DNA of 64,000 nt from Ixodes scapularis (GCF_016920785.2 NW_024609857.1:130007094-130071093), one strand, 5' to 3'. Positions 44,726 to 56,210 are shown, counted from the first letter of the stretch. Numbers and translations: made by a program. The notes: a model not told the origin generated them from the sequence alone.

Positions 44726-45056
44726 TATAGATGCGCATCGTACCGGGGTACGGACGTGTATCACTGGATTGTAATGGCCGATCGTAATAATCGAATTGGA
44801 TTTAAATTTGAATTAAAGCTCGTGACTTGGCGCAATAATGTGTGGTGTTTCTAACAAGACGACGAAGTTATTTATAAAAAAAAAGCGCATGCACTGTAAT
44901 ATTTTGCATGCCCATTACTTACCCATCGTTACTGCCATCACTTTGGAGTGACACTAAGTTTTCCGTGTAGCACCAACACACTTGGAGTGTGTTTCGACGG
45001 GTTGAAGTGCACTCGCTTGTAGTGACACTAAACTAACCCGTCTGACAGGGGTATGA

Positions 45057-45930
45057 AATAGCTCCGTCGCTTCCTTTATTCTCTAAAGCCGGGGTCACTC
45101 TGCTTATACATCAAACAAAATAGATGCTGGAAGACATCGATCACCGTGACATCCGCTGTTCAAAAGCTGCGTGTAATGTTTCTCGCTTACGCCCAAGCTG
45201 AAGTATTGACCGAGTTTCTGATTAAACTTGTTGCCAAGCGGCATTAGAAGCACAGATCTCGTGGTTTCTTGCGTTCGCATATACTTGCGACACTATTTTG
45301 TAGGATGTACAAGTAGTGTGACCCCAGCTTAAGGAAACGAGCCAATCTAAGGTAAGGCTAATTTATGATTCGCAAGTGCGCCTTCTTACGGAACGAAATG
45401 TGCTGATCTAAGAAATAGAGCGTTCTTGAATTTGAAAGTTAGAGCCCATTGACTGAATTAGGATCATAAATAGACTGTCATAGAGAGTTCTGTAGTTACT
45501 TATTAAAGCATAAAGATTTTCGCACCGCCACTTTAAGTATCAGGAGCGATTTTGTTCATATAGTTAATATTTATGAAAATCAGTTTTGCCTTTTTTATAG
45601 TAATCCTAATTATTTTGGTCTAGATTATTTTCTATCTCTTGCTGTGTTCATACATTTTCTAGAGATGAATCAACGATTCTGTGTGGCCAGCGACAAAGTC
45701 GCATTTTTTTAACATTAATAAAGATATGTTTATTTTGTTCATTTATTGTATGATTGGCCCATTTAATCAAGTTGATTTAGCATTGGGTGGGTGATGACAA
45801 ACCATTTTGGTAATGCTTGACAAGACTTTATCTGCCCTGCACTGTATTTCTCAAATGCAAATTGCCGAGGTTGATTCCCTTCACCTCTCCCTCTTCGTGT
45901 TCCACCTTGCGCACTTCTCTAGCTCTGCAG
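45057..45930. other. Unassigned sequence
   Basis: No gene or repeat is recognised here. Pyrimidine-rich sequence at the right end leads into the candidate exon at 45931. Confidence 0.4.
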
Positions 45931-46130
45931 GATATCGGAATTTTAATGGAAAACGAATTTGGCCCTGCTTTGGGGCTTTCTTCGTCTAAGGCACTGCAGC
46001 GCTACTTTCGTAAATTGATTCTCCACCTTCGGTCACGGATTCGAATTTCTGACTATGTAGTGTTGGAGCGAGCCAGACAAAAGTTTGTGCCAAGATCATT
46101 CAAAACACCCACATGGGTGTTGGGTTGATT
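45931..46130 (+). CDS. Candidate exon, unidentified
   Basis: A long pyrimidine-rich tract ends in AGCTCTGCAG at 45930, a strong acceptor. The frame that follows reads DIGILMENEFGPALGLSSSK, then ALQRYFRKLILHLRSRI, a plausible globular helical sequence, and stops at about 46128. The donor is not clear. I do not recognise the family. Confidence 0.3.
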
Positions 46131-46690
46131 GTACAAGCCAGAGAAGAAGACTGCTTTTCTCTGCACCAAGTACAACCCATCGGAAAGCCCCATATTTTTA
46201 ATAATTATATCTGCACCGCCAACCGCTTTGGTGGTGCACCAGCTGCACCGCCAAAGCCTTAGAAGGCCAGCACACTGCCGAAGCCAGCGACATGCCAGAA
46301 GCCCCCCACTTCAGCTCTGGCGTCTCCGGCTGTGCAAGGATCTGACCGAGCTCAGGTTGCCCAAGTATGTGTGCTATTTCATGTTCGTGCTCACTCCAGT
46401 TCCTTGTTTCTTTTTTCGGCGATCTGAATACACAGGCAGAGATTGCAAAAACTTTCTGCCGGTCGCTGGTAGTAAGCTTGTGGAACACAAACAGTTTTTA
46501 CAGATAGTACCAGGTGGTGCACAAGTGCAGCGCCTAGAAATTTAGGTGGTGCATATTTCCTGGCTGTTCCCAGGCAAGCATTCATGCTTATTGTACCAAA
46601 TGAAGACTGATGATTGTTGCATAATTTTTTCGTTTCTAGAGTGTTTGTGGCTCAGTGTAATATCTGAATGTAACTTAGCAGATATGTGAT

Positions 46691-46885
46691 GCTCAGAGAG
46701 CACACCTTTACCGTTTTAGCATGGGTATATACGCCGAGACACTCCAGGAATTGCCACGGTCAATCTGAATATCCGGCATATGGATGTGCATCAATGCGCC
46801 GGACATTAAGGTTGACAGTGGTAATTCCTGGAGCGTCGCGGCATATATACCCATGCTAAAACAGTGAAAACGGGCTCTCCGAACT
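46691..46885. mobile_element. 195-bp fold-back element
   Basis: TTTTAGCATGGGTATATAC, then CTCCAGGAATT on the left is mirrored by its inverse on the right (about 75-bp arms with several mismatches), around a short centre near 46790. No target duplication is evident. Confidence 0.75.
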
Positions 46886-47136
46886 TCACATACCTGCCAA
46901 GTTACAGTCACATTTTACCTAGTCTGGTGTGTTGCTCACTAATCTAAAAATGGCAGGACTCGTTTCCTATGTTGCAGCCATATCTGGCAGACTCGCAGTC
47001 ATGCTACCTTACTATAATGTCAAGCAGGTTTGCTTGTTAACCGTGCATGTGAAAATTTAAAAGAAAAAAGGGAAACAAAGGAGTTCTGAGCAGTTGTTTG
47101 TAGCCTCAAAGTCTGAACCTTCACCACACCTATAGT

Positions 47137-47692
47137 TTGGTTCACATTCCGGGGAAGAGAAGCTGGGGCTACAAGCACAAGCATGTTATCCTGAACAGAG
47201 CTTGCACTGCACAAGCGTGCATGCTTTGCAGGGATGCCAAAAGCTTGGAGCTCGCCCTTCCATGTAGCTCCCAAAGTGAGACGGAGTACAGACAGGAGGT
47301 AACTTGCTCACTTGCTTGCCTCAACGCCTTCCACGCAGGCACGACAACAAGTGTACTGGCACCTGGAGCCGAGCTTGCAGTGCGTGCATGCCCTGAATGA
47401 GGACAGCACAACATACCTCGAGATCCTGCAGAGTCTTGGGCACGAGCTGGACCGTGTGCCTAATGGAAACGATACCACTGGCCTTATGTTGAGCCTCGAG
47501 GCGACTGCGCCAGCACGAAGGCCCCGGGGACAGCATATCCGGGTGCAGCCTACGAGCCTTGCCCGGCATAGGCCAGGGTTGGTGAGGGGCTCGAAAAGGG
47601 TGCCAGCCGGATGCCCAAGTGACCAGCCTGTCAAAGAGGCCAAGAAAGAGACCCCATTCCCTGTAGAGGAACGTGCAGGACAATGTGCCTAG
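47137..47692 (+). pseudogene. Possible zinc-finger-type coding sequence, frame broken once
   Basis: The first frame (47137 to about 47338) contains ACMLCRDAKSLELALPCSS, then VTCSLACLNAFHA. This is a C-x2-C...C-x3-C spacing reminiscent of MYM/FCS-type zinc fingers. A one-base shift near 47335 leads into a second frame, QVYWHLEPSLQCVHALNED, then YLEILQSLGHELDRV, which ends with TAG at 47690. Alternatively the two frames are exons joined across a 40-bp intron (GAG|GTAACT to CACGCAG|GC), which would be in phase but unusually short. No family is assigned. Confidence 0.3.
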
Positions 47693-47940
47693 TGTGAAAC
47701 TGCACTAAAGGCCTCAACAGCTGGCAGCCTTCTTGGAACCCATGTCAGGTGGGTCTCACTCAGTTGCAGACCCAGGCCTGGAAACACCGCTGTGTTAACG
47801 TCAATTGAGCTCACAGATGAGTGGCAGTCTGCAACCACAAGCACTTTGTTTGCCTGCAGGGTGACAGCATCAACATTGGTCGAGCGGTCAGCTCGTGGAA
47901 CTGGACCGAGGCGCACGACCCTTCGAAGGCGCTGCTGAGG

Positions 47941-48055
47941 GGGATAGGCGGCCGAGCGTGTTAGTGCACCACAGTTCGGAGCACATGAAGCAGGAAGCTT
48001 GGACTGCAGAATCCAGGCATTCGAGGTTCAATCGCCATCTCTGCTCGCTTCAATC
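47941..48055 (+). mobile_element. tRNA-Ser-like SINE, copy 3
   Basis: GCGGCCGAGCGTGTTAGTGC near box A, TTCGGAGCACATGAAGCAGG in the middle and GGTTCAATCGCC at box B align with copies 1 and 2. It is more diverged than copy 2. Confidence 0.62.
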
Positions 48056-48857
48056 TTAATGAACATCGTACTGTCGTGCAGACATGTATCACTACTGCGT
48101 GATGCACATCAAAGTGGTGGTGCAACGATTTTAGTGTTGAAAGAATTGGCAGTTTGTATCTTTTATATTGTTTATCCAAGCACAAGTGATCGAAAACGTG
48201 TCACCTTGCCCCGAAAAACTGCTATTCCGGTGCGTAATCGGAAAGAAAACAAAATATTTGCCGATCTGCAGCAGCTGTGGTGGTTAACGGAACTGATGTG
48301 TGACATACTCTGTGGGATTGGCGGAAGTCAACAAAACCTGTCCCCCTCCGCTGCTACACTCACCGTCACTCCCCGTGACGAACCCTCTTTTGTGTCGATA
48401 GCTCGCCACTACCTTCGATGATGATAATCCTTCAAAAGTTGATAATCGCGGAGGAAGTGGCTGTGGTCTTTGAAGAGAGAACCGAGGGGGATACCACGTG
48501 AATGCCCAGAGTGCGTCATTCGAAAGGCGACGGGGAGAGTTGAGAGGCACTTTGACCTTCGCTTTGTTTTTTTATTTTTGATATAAAAACTAGCGTTCGC
48601 AAGAAAATCCGGTTTTCTGTTCTTCGTTCCATGAATGACACAGATTATTTCCTGCAGTTTATTGGCCAAAGTCTTAAAATCGTTGCACCGCCCCTTTAAA
48701 ACCCCCAGGCCGGCAGCTATACTAAAGCTGGCTAAGTTTCTCATGTATGGTGTAAACCAGTGTCGCTAAACTCAAAAGGTAGACCGACCTTACGCTTTCT
48801 AAACACGGACAAGAAATTAGGTGTCGGGCACTGCTGGTGTCCCTTGTCTTGCCCAAG

Positions 48858-49017
48858 GACGGTGTCCGTGGTGGTCAGCGACCTTAGTGTAGCTGCATCA
48901 GTGTTGGCAACCATTCCCCGTAAAGCATTCCTTGTTAAGGATATGAACAACAGCTTCATTCTGGTCAGTCCAAAACGACGAAACAAGTCATCTGTGAGAA
49001 GAGTGTGGGTCTCCATG
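48858..49017 (+). CDS. Weak candidate exon
   Basis: The donor at the right end is strong (CCATG|GTAAGTTTTT). A pyrimidine-rich TGTCCCTTGTCTTGCCCAAG precedes it. In one phase the frame reads VSVVVSDLSVAASVLATIPR, then FLVKDMNNSFILVSPKRR. The opposite strand is open over the same interval for 91 codons, so orientation is not secure. Confidence 0.25.
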
Positions 49018-49260
49018 GTAAGTTTTTCCTAGTGTGCCACTGCGAAAAGCCCTCTTTGTGTAGCGACTTGGCTCAGGTTGCCTCTCCGGTTGAACCCTTT
49101 TAATGTACGTTACTTGAATCCTACGATTTCTCATCTGACGCGGGAGTCTGCTAGCCTCCCATGCATTATGCACTTATTTGAAGTCGCATTCATTTAAGAC
49201 CTGACTGCATCTTCCAACATATTTAAAATCGGAGACTTGTGGAAGAGGTTTATTCACTTA

Positions 49261-50475
49261 CGCATACTAGGGTTAAGTGCGTTTTATAAATGAGTTTCGG
49301 TTGAAAGGACGGGGAAGCGAACCGAAATCTGCGACGTTTGTTAAGAAAGTTTGATCTATATCCAAAGGTCATCCATCCACCAGGAGCGTGACAATAATCC
49401 ACGATGAGTCCCCTTGAGCGACGCTGCTCATTCCAGAGGTCTCCATGCGTCTCGCCTTAATCTGTCAACTGATGGGCACGGCTTGACGAGCGTTCCTGTG
49501 ACTTTTGATGAACTCTCTGCATGAAACGCTCTTTCCAAGTGTCCCTTATGAAAAAATATGCATTTCGCTTTAGCGAGCTTGTATTCATCAGGTGAACGCA
49601 TACCTGAGCAAAGGATACAGGGTTTCTTTAATTATTTCGCCCCCTTACTTGTGGTTCCAGTGGAAATGGGCACTTTACCTTGCTTCCACATCTCGAGTTG
49701 CTGGCTGGCGGCCGACTCTGTTTTCAATGCGAGTGTGTTGGCGCAGTCGAAAGTGATGTTCCGTTCCACTAGCAAACATTGAAGGTGGGAATCCATAATG
49801 CCACAAGTGAATCGGTCCCTCAGCACCACTTCGAGCGGTAGCACAGCCGAGAATTCTTTCGCTGGGGCTTGCGGGACCTGTCGAGTCTTTTCTGGTGGAC
49901 TGGCCTTTCACACAAGTATGGCTATCGTGGCCATTGCCGGAGTGGGTGGGGTCGGTGTGACCGTCACCGTACCGAAGTTGCAGTGGGCTGTGATTTTTTG
50001 CAGTGCGGCCACATACTCGGAGACACTCGTCGTAGTTTGGTTCGTTCCGTTGATGGAATTTGAACCGACTGAGCACTTTCGCTGGCTTGGGGTCGTGGTG
50101 TTTATTGAGGCGCTTGATGATCTCCTCAAACTCAACCTCCGAAAGCTTTTTAAGTGCGAGCACGGCTTGTACGGTATTGTAGGTTAATTCATGCAGAACG
50201 CCAGGAATACGGCTTGCTGCTTTGCGGAGCTTGTAATGTTCTTAGCTTCGAAGTAGAATTCTAGGCATTCCAACTACTAACTTCAGTTTCCACCAGGAGA
50301 AAGCTTTATAATTCATCCGTGATGAGCGAAGTCGTCCATCCTCAGGGGTACAGAAACGTCCTCGTAGTTAATTGAACGCATACTGAGGTTAAATGTGTTT
50401 TATTATTGAATTTCGGTTGAAAGAACGGTGCAGTAAACAGGATGCTGCGACGTTCGTTGAGAAAGTCTGATCTAT
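49261..50475 (-). mobile_element. Gypsy E, internally deleted remnant
   Basis: Two direct repeats of about 98 bp (49261-49359 and 50377-50475) share CGCATACT, TTTCGGTTGAAAG, TGCGACGTT and GATCTAT, and are probably parts of the LTRs. Between them only gag remains, on the minus strand. All of pol is missing. Confidence 0.65.
49632..50163 (-). pseudogene. Gag remnant of gypsy E
   Basis: The minus frames read LSEVEFEEIIKRLNKHHDPK, then AKVLSRFKFHQRN. A second frame gives VSEYVAALQKITAHCNFG, and a third VLRDRFTCGIMDSHLQCLL. These are the successive blocks of a Mag-like gypsy capsid. About 100 bp of extra sequence separates the CNFG block from the LRDRF block. Confidence 0.75.
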
Positions 50476-50989
50476 GTTCGTGGCTCCCTGGCGCTGACCA
50501 TACTTGGTCCGAGCGAGGGGGGCAGTGGAAGTGACGTCACTTCGACTCTGCAAGCTGTTCTTATAGGTGTGGCCGCCAGATATAGCATTCACCCTGTTTA
50601 CAATTGGCACCTGAAATCAAGGTTTTAAAGTTTGATCAGTTAACTCAGCGTACAGAGCCAAAGACACTTAGACTTGTGAGAAATGCTGCCAGTACGCTGA
50701 TGCATCACCGTGACCTAAAGGTAGCTCATTCAGAGTGGGTTTGAAACTACAATAGCACGTCCTGGATGCCCAGTTCCCAGTGGTGCTGGCTAGATTGACA
50801 GCTTTCTGGCTCCTTGTCAAGCCCAGTGCCACACGTGGTCGCATACGAAGCCCTTCTATAGCGTTACGTATTATAGGACTGTGCTACAAGTTAAGTCAAC
50901 GTTTGCTGTGCTGTTGGCAGTGGGTACGACTTCTGTTTCAAGACTGGATTAATGATGCGTTTATAACCTACACATAGCCATATCACACC

Positions 50990-52620
50990 GTGACCTCCCT
51001 ACGAGTACAACTGGCGTAGCCCATGCAGATTCCCGCACCGGGGGCAAAATTTCTTGTTGAACTAGTTGCGTGATAGCGCAGTACCCAACAAGTCGAGGCT
51101 TGTGGTACTTGGGTTTGAAGTTTAAATTTAGTGCGAATGCGTATGTGGGTCCGCCAAGCCCTTACTCAAAGACCCTTGGAAATTCTTTTGGCAGTCCTTG
51201 AGTCTGTGGGAGTAACTCGGGTAATTGAAGGACACCTTGAATAGTAATGCTTTGTGCTGTGTTGGACGGTGGACAAGAGCAAGACCGTCCTTTCTCAAGC
51301 GTCGACGAAGAGTGTTTGAATTTGTCATCTTCTTGGACCCCCCCCCCCCTCTCTCTCTCTCTCCCTTTCTGAATGCGCAATAGACCTTTCTGAAAAATTC
51401 CAAGAGACTTTGCAACGAAAGTAATTGTAGGGCTCTTCGGATGTACACTCGGTGCCGGCTGGAACGCTTCGAATATCATAGCAGTAGCGAGATTCACTCT
51501 TTCTTATCAGTAGGAGCTCAGATCATGCTACAAATTGAGTGAGTGTTAAAAAAAGAAAAGGTCATCACACCCTCTGTTTCGCTCTCATCCTGCCCCCTCC
51601 GCGTTCTGATATCACGAACTGTTAAACAATCGTCAACTTTGTCTTCGCTTCTTGGATAATTCCTCGAGCTGTACACCTGAACGTCGCAGTGCATAAAGTA
51701 GACGCTGGGGGCACGACATGTTTCCGGAAAGGTCTGTTGCTCACGCATCACGTAGCTTATCGAACATTTCAAACCGGTTCCTGTCAAGCAGGCTTGCTCC
51801 ACGTCTTTTCACGATCAGCAACGGTGGTTCACGCTCCTTTCCCTTGAACCGCGTGAAAAAATTGACACTTTTCAGAACCACCAACTTACATTGTGAATAC
51901 GTCCGGAGAGCAGTTTAAGTTTAAGTCTATGCTGCCGTTCCAAGAGGACACATTCTCTTTAGAACAATTGTGGACCAAGCCTCACTATCTATGCAGATGG
52001 GAATTTTATTTACTTGAACTTCAACGATTTCTGCCCCGGTTCAACGATTCCAGGCGATGACTGGATCCCGCTTCAGCAGCCTGGTGCTTGGATTTGGCCA
52101 ACTACTGACGGCATGCATGCATGATGTGTCCCTTTCCACCACAGAAATGACATGTTCAAAATTATAGCTACTTGCGCCGTGCGCAACATTTTCTGGCTGT
52201 ACTCGGAGATGTCTTCCCTGCGCCAGGGTTGCGCCTTGGCATTGATGAACCGTTTCATGCCTCGTGTAGGTCGTGTTTGTCAAAGTGGCGAACCTCTGCC
52301 GTCTCTGGAGCCCGGAAGCGTGGGGTTTGTTGTTTGTGGCATACTCCGAAGCAATCACAAGTTGTTGAGCCCTAGCGAAAGTGAGATCTGGCGTGGCGAG
52401 AAGGTGTTGTTGAATGGCTTCCTCGCATACTCTACAAACTAACCGCTCACAAAACTCGTACGAAAATAATGTCTACTCGCAGTGCTGAGCGACACGACGC
52501 AGCACAGCAATGTAGTTGGGCACACACTTGCCAGAAGCACTTTTTGACTGTGAGCCGGTGACCAGTTACCAATGTCCTTAGCCCCAAAGCTCCTCAAAAG
52601 CGGAGAAAAAAAGATTGAAA
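50990..52620 (-). pseudogene. Gypsy F remnant: gag, protease region, pre-RT
   Basis: On the minus strand, in order from the right: PNYIAVLRRVAQHC near 52530, EEAIQQHLLATPDLTFARAQ near 52400, a decayed zinc knuckle near 52130-52160 (WWKGTHHACM-like), a post-protease stretch near 51800-51890 (ELPLLIVK-like in one frame), and the pre-RT segments EFPRVFE and GLGGPTYAFALNLNFKPKYH near 51080-51190, up to the first RT residues (RESAWATPVVLV) near 51000. Each block is in a different frame. RT proper, RNase H and integrase are absent. Confidence 0.65.
51338..51364. repeat. Poly-C then (CT)n tract
   Basis: Twelve C followed by about seven CT dinucleotides, inside the gypsy F remnant. Confidence 0.95.
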
Positions 52621-54200
52621 GAAACCTTCCGTGTACGCCCCGTAGATGGAGGGTTCACATGCGCGGCAGAAGACTGCACGCTTCATGTCGTCGTCCACAA
52701 ACTCATCAGCCAGCAAGTAGAATCAAAGTTCAGCTGCTCTCTAACCTGTTTTCATTCTTCTGATGTTAATGCTGGGTGCCTCCGCTATAGTTATGCTCAT
52801 TGCCACGTGTTATGTACAAAAGCAGAGGTTACATCCATTTGAACTGTCTAGATTAATGAAAAAAAAAAAAAACAGTTGCTCGTTTGAACAGATACAATTG
52901 AACGTCTGCTCCGTGTCCAGGATTGTTGGTTGCGATTTTGGATCCGACACGAGTTGTTAAATCTCCGATTATTTTGCAGCCGTGTCAGTTTCAAGCTCTA
53001 TTTCACATTTTGTCACGCGCACACAAGTTTGATGTGAAATTCCGACATGGTGCAAATTAAGTAAGAACAGAAGAGGTTTATTCATTGTTTACAATTGGTC
53101 TTTACAGCGAAAAGTGTCACAAGGTAAGGCTGTTTCACTCACCTGCAACTGCTTACGAAAGGAATGACTTGAAACCGATTTTAAGTCTCTTGTGACTGAC
53201 TGGTCGGCCACTGTTCATAAGCTGTTGCAAGTGTGTCAAGCTGCTTTTTCATGAATAAGCTATAGTAGCTTCCAAAGTTACAACTTTTATGTGCTTATAC
53301 GTTTGAGGCGACATGCCCATTTGCTTTACCCTAGTTTTCGAGAGAAACTATTATTTCCATTCGTGAACTTCTTTTAATGTATATGTAAACGGTTGCCTTG
53401 CAGTGTGAACTTGCCATTTTGCTTTTCAGCTCATAGTCATATCGTTCCCATGTCTTCACAGTTTTGTTTTTTCATGCATGTGCATCATATAAAGGCCTCG
53501 GTTGTTTCGAAGGGACTGAGGAAATAGCATTCTTTGAAACGAGCACTTTATTGCAACGATATATTTAGTGTGGTGAAATAAAAACTTCTTGAGTTCAAAA
53601 TACGCACTCTTGTTTTTTCTCTTCATAGTTCCACTGGGCATGCCTATCGTCATACGAGTGTTCCTGACGGTACTAAGCTAATCTCTTTACCACTTCCCCA
53701 ATTTGCGGTGCGAGCGTCGAGCAGCTTTTTATTTTGGGTCGGGAGAGCCGCGGCACCGCTAGAAGGCAAGCACAAAGATCTGCGTCGCCGCGAGTAACGG
53801 TGATGCGACGACAACGTACAGGCGAAATAAAAATGCTGGCAATACTTCCAATTCGGCTTGTGGGTCAAGGTAAGCGTTCGTGACGACAGAGCATATTTTC
53901 GTATCGAAAAAAGGCAAGCGTTCATGCATGCCATGGTTCACATCCGCCGCGTCGGCGACGAACCTGCTCAGCAAGAATAAAGTCTACACCAGCGGCGACA
54001 TCGAGAGAAGGCTCGACTTCGGAAACCAGTGGTAGGCGTTGGTAGTATCCTTGCTTCGATCTTATCAAGTGAGGAGTTGAAAACGCCAAGAGAAGTAGTT
54101 GCGCCTTTTACGCACTCCTGCGGAAGCACGACGCGAGACGTCGCATACTCCGGGCGTCGCGTAGTTGCGTCACCAAGTGCTGAGTCCCTCGCGTCACCGC
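52621..54200. other. Unassigned sequence right of gypsy F
   Basis: The part to about 52960 may be the decayed gag start and leader of gypsy F. GAAGAGGTTTATTCA at 53067 is shared with 49252-49257 and could mark an LTR remnant. Nothing else is recognised. Confidence 0.35.
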
Positions 54201-54213
54201 GTTCACAGAGTCT

Positions 54214-54320
54214 CAGCCGCGACTGCGTCGATCGCCTAGGCTTCCCGTTTCAAGCGTTTCTGGCTTCAGCCGCGACTGCATCGATTATCGACGGCTAGGC
54301 TTCGTGTTTCAGGCGGTGTC
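54214..54320. repeat. 53-bp tandem duplication
   Basis: CAGCCGCGACTGCRTCGAT starts at 54214 and again at 54267, and both copies continue through CTAGGCTTC and GTTTCARGCG. The surrounding 200 bp is rich in CpG. Confidence 0.85.
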
Positions 54321-54355
54321 GGGCGCCATGTTTACCTTACCACAGCGGCGCGAGG

Positions 54356-54482
54356 GGCGTCATGTCACGTGACAATTTGCAAACCAATAAAACAACTGGT
54401 TCCGTTTTGGAGCAGAAGTGACGTCAGGTCACGTGACATGACAAATTGTTTGGGCAGAAGTGACGTCATGTCACGTGACAGT
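54356..54482. repeat. Cluster of GTCACGTGAC palindromes
   Basis: The palindrome TCACGTGA occurs three times (near 54366, 54428 and 54468), each next to ATGTCAC/GTGACATGAC and close to GAAGTGACGTCA words. CACGTG is an E-box, so regulatory use is possible, but a decayed repeat is equally possible. Confidence 0.7.
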
Positions 54483-54499
54483 GAGGCGTTGCCAGGTGC

Positions 54500-55300
54500 T
54501 GCATGGTTTGCCTATACTCGACCCGGTCAAGAGACGGTTTAACAAATAGGAGGTAATCTTACGTCAAAAACTCCAATGGCATTGGTGCCAACAGCTCTGC
54601 GGATTTGGAACGGCTGGACGCGCGAAGCCTGGGTTTTTTCCCCGAGATGGCTACCGCCACCTATGACAGACTTTGAGAAGACAGCCGTCTCTGCTGCATC
54701 GCAAATCCGGCATGTCGGTCGGTCGGTGGCAGTCGTCTCGCTCGGATCAGCCCGAAAGCGTGACAGCGTGAACAGAGCGATGCGTATACGGTCTCTCGGA
54801 CGCGGGAAGCGAATGACGATAATATGGTACGTTTTCACTGGCGCGAAAATCACTCCACCGAAGCTGATTTGGCAGCAGCGGAAAACCGGAGGTATACATA
54901 CATCTGTTTCTGCCGCCGGCGGGAGTTTTCTTGCTCGCATTCGGAGCGTCGCGTCTGCGGCTAGAAGGTGCGTGATTTCTTGTCGACTGCTGTTCTCGGC
55001 CACTCTCAACAAACTCAAAATCGCTTTGAGTATGTCTGGTACGAGTACGCGAGACGTCGCTGACGCTAGGTCGTGCACCATCGCGCTCGTTTCGCCACAT
55101 GTGAAGAACCGTGCAAAGGTAGTTAAGTTATGACGCAAAGAAGACGAGACTGCGACTATTAAGTGTTCTCTACTTCGTATGTGGCTGGACATGCGGCGCA
55201 ACCCAAAGATGCAGCGGTGGACCGTCGTCGTCGGCGCTTTGCCCCGCACGCTGAATGAGCGTACGACCCTTTGTTTCAAATGGACTCTTCCCGCATGAAG
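54500..55300. other. GC-rich stretch with long overlapping open frames
   Basis: Frames of 257 codons on minus (54539-55312), 185 on plus (54576-55133) and 117 on minus overlap. All are rich in Arg, Ser and Ala and none shows a domain. High GC lengthens chance frames, so no CDS is called. The CpG-rich composition would fit a promoter or first exon region. Confidence 0.35.
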
Positions 55301-55307
55301 AGCTGAC

Positions 55308-55476
55308 CTCATTTTGGGGATCCACTGGCTTCCCTTCGTTCCTTCGTAGTTCCAGTGTTATTTCTTGAGTCGTAGAGGGTTGTGGTATTTGAAGAATGTG
55401 TGTTTCCTTTAAGCCGGTCGTTTGAATGATTTCGGACAACAGCTTGTCGATGGCATCCACTCGTCGCAAACGCATG
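55308..55476 (-). CDS. Candidate exon, unidentified
   Basis: On the minus strand an acceptor-like AAACTATCAG is followed by an ATG frame of 56 codons (MRLRRVDAIDKLLSEIIQT, then LELRRNEGKPVDPQNE), which ends at the donor-like GAG|GTCAGC in phase 0. The composition is normal for protein. I do not recognise it. Confidence 0.28.
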
Positions 55477-56210
55477 CTGATAGTTTCGAATAGAACCCAG
55501 GTAAACACCACACGGATTACTTTTCTTTGCAAGGCACGTACATCTGATTACTTCAGTAGGCTTTTCTCAAAAAGGCGGCGGGGATTGAAACGTAGACACG
55601 GAAAATCATATTAGTTATGCTCTGACGCACTTCCTAAATAACGGCCATTCATCTCCCGCCCCACTTGGAGTGTAGCAAGATGTGCAGCGTACACCAAAGA
55701 AGCAGCGGTGCCGTTGGCGATTTGTTCATGCCGCGAAGAGATTAAGCGTGCATATTCAAGCTACTTCTTTGGTTAAGCAGTCGACCAACTGAGTGTTCTC
55801 TACCTATGCATTCTTTTTTGCCGCCGGTGGCACGCCAGGAATATCATGTATTTATTTCTTGTAAGTTTTGAACCAAACTCGTATTAAAGTGTTTTTATAT
55901 TATCATAATAAAAATATATTGATAAAAAGACCTCTGCGGAAGGTTGTACAAGTGTTCACGAGTGGCGAAGGAATACTTGAAAATGTAGAAATCAATGATT
56001 TTAATGAAGTTTAAAAATCCGTTCACAAACGCTTTATCTTCTCAGATCGTCATGCGGGTTAATATTTTTCAACCACGCGTAAAATCAAATTGTTAAAAAA
56101 ATATATTTTTATAGCAATCGGGAGCGATATGAGCAACCGATGCGATAAGCTGATTGGCATCACATAATATCGTCGGTTCTGACATAGGACTGTTTCTTTC
56201 ACTTGCGCAG

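Larger units (their letters stand above)
41619..45056. mobile_element. Harbinger-like DNA transposon with many internal insertions
   Basis: The left end ATACCCCTGTCAGACGGG is matched by its exact inverse at the right end (45039-45056). Past the inserted MITE the match continues as TTTAGTGTCACTGCAAGCGAGTGCACTTC against the right inner end (GAAGTGCACTCGCTTGTAGTGACACTAAA). A transposase fragment similar to HARBI1/ALP1-like nucleases lies inside on the minus strand. A clear target duplication was not found. Blocks near 41905-42045 and 43675-43830 are also similar to each other, so an internal duplication or a second partial copy is present. Confidence 0.7.

Noticed and set aside
52572..52842. Plus-strand frames with TFRVRPVDGGFTCAAEDC, which look coding
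   Set aside because: They lie antisense to the decayed gag of gypsy F, and neither splice sites nor homology support them.
54539..55312. 257-codon minus-strand frame
   Set aside because: Overlapping frames on both strands are similarly long, the composition is Arg/Ser-rich and no domain is visible.
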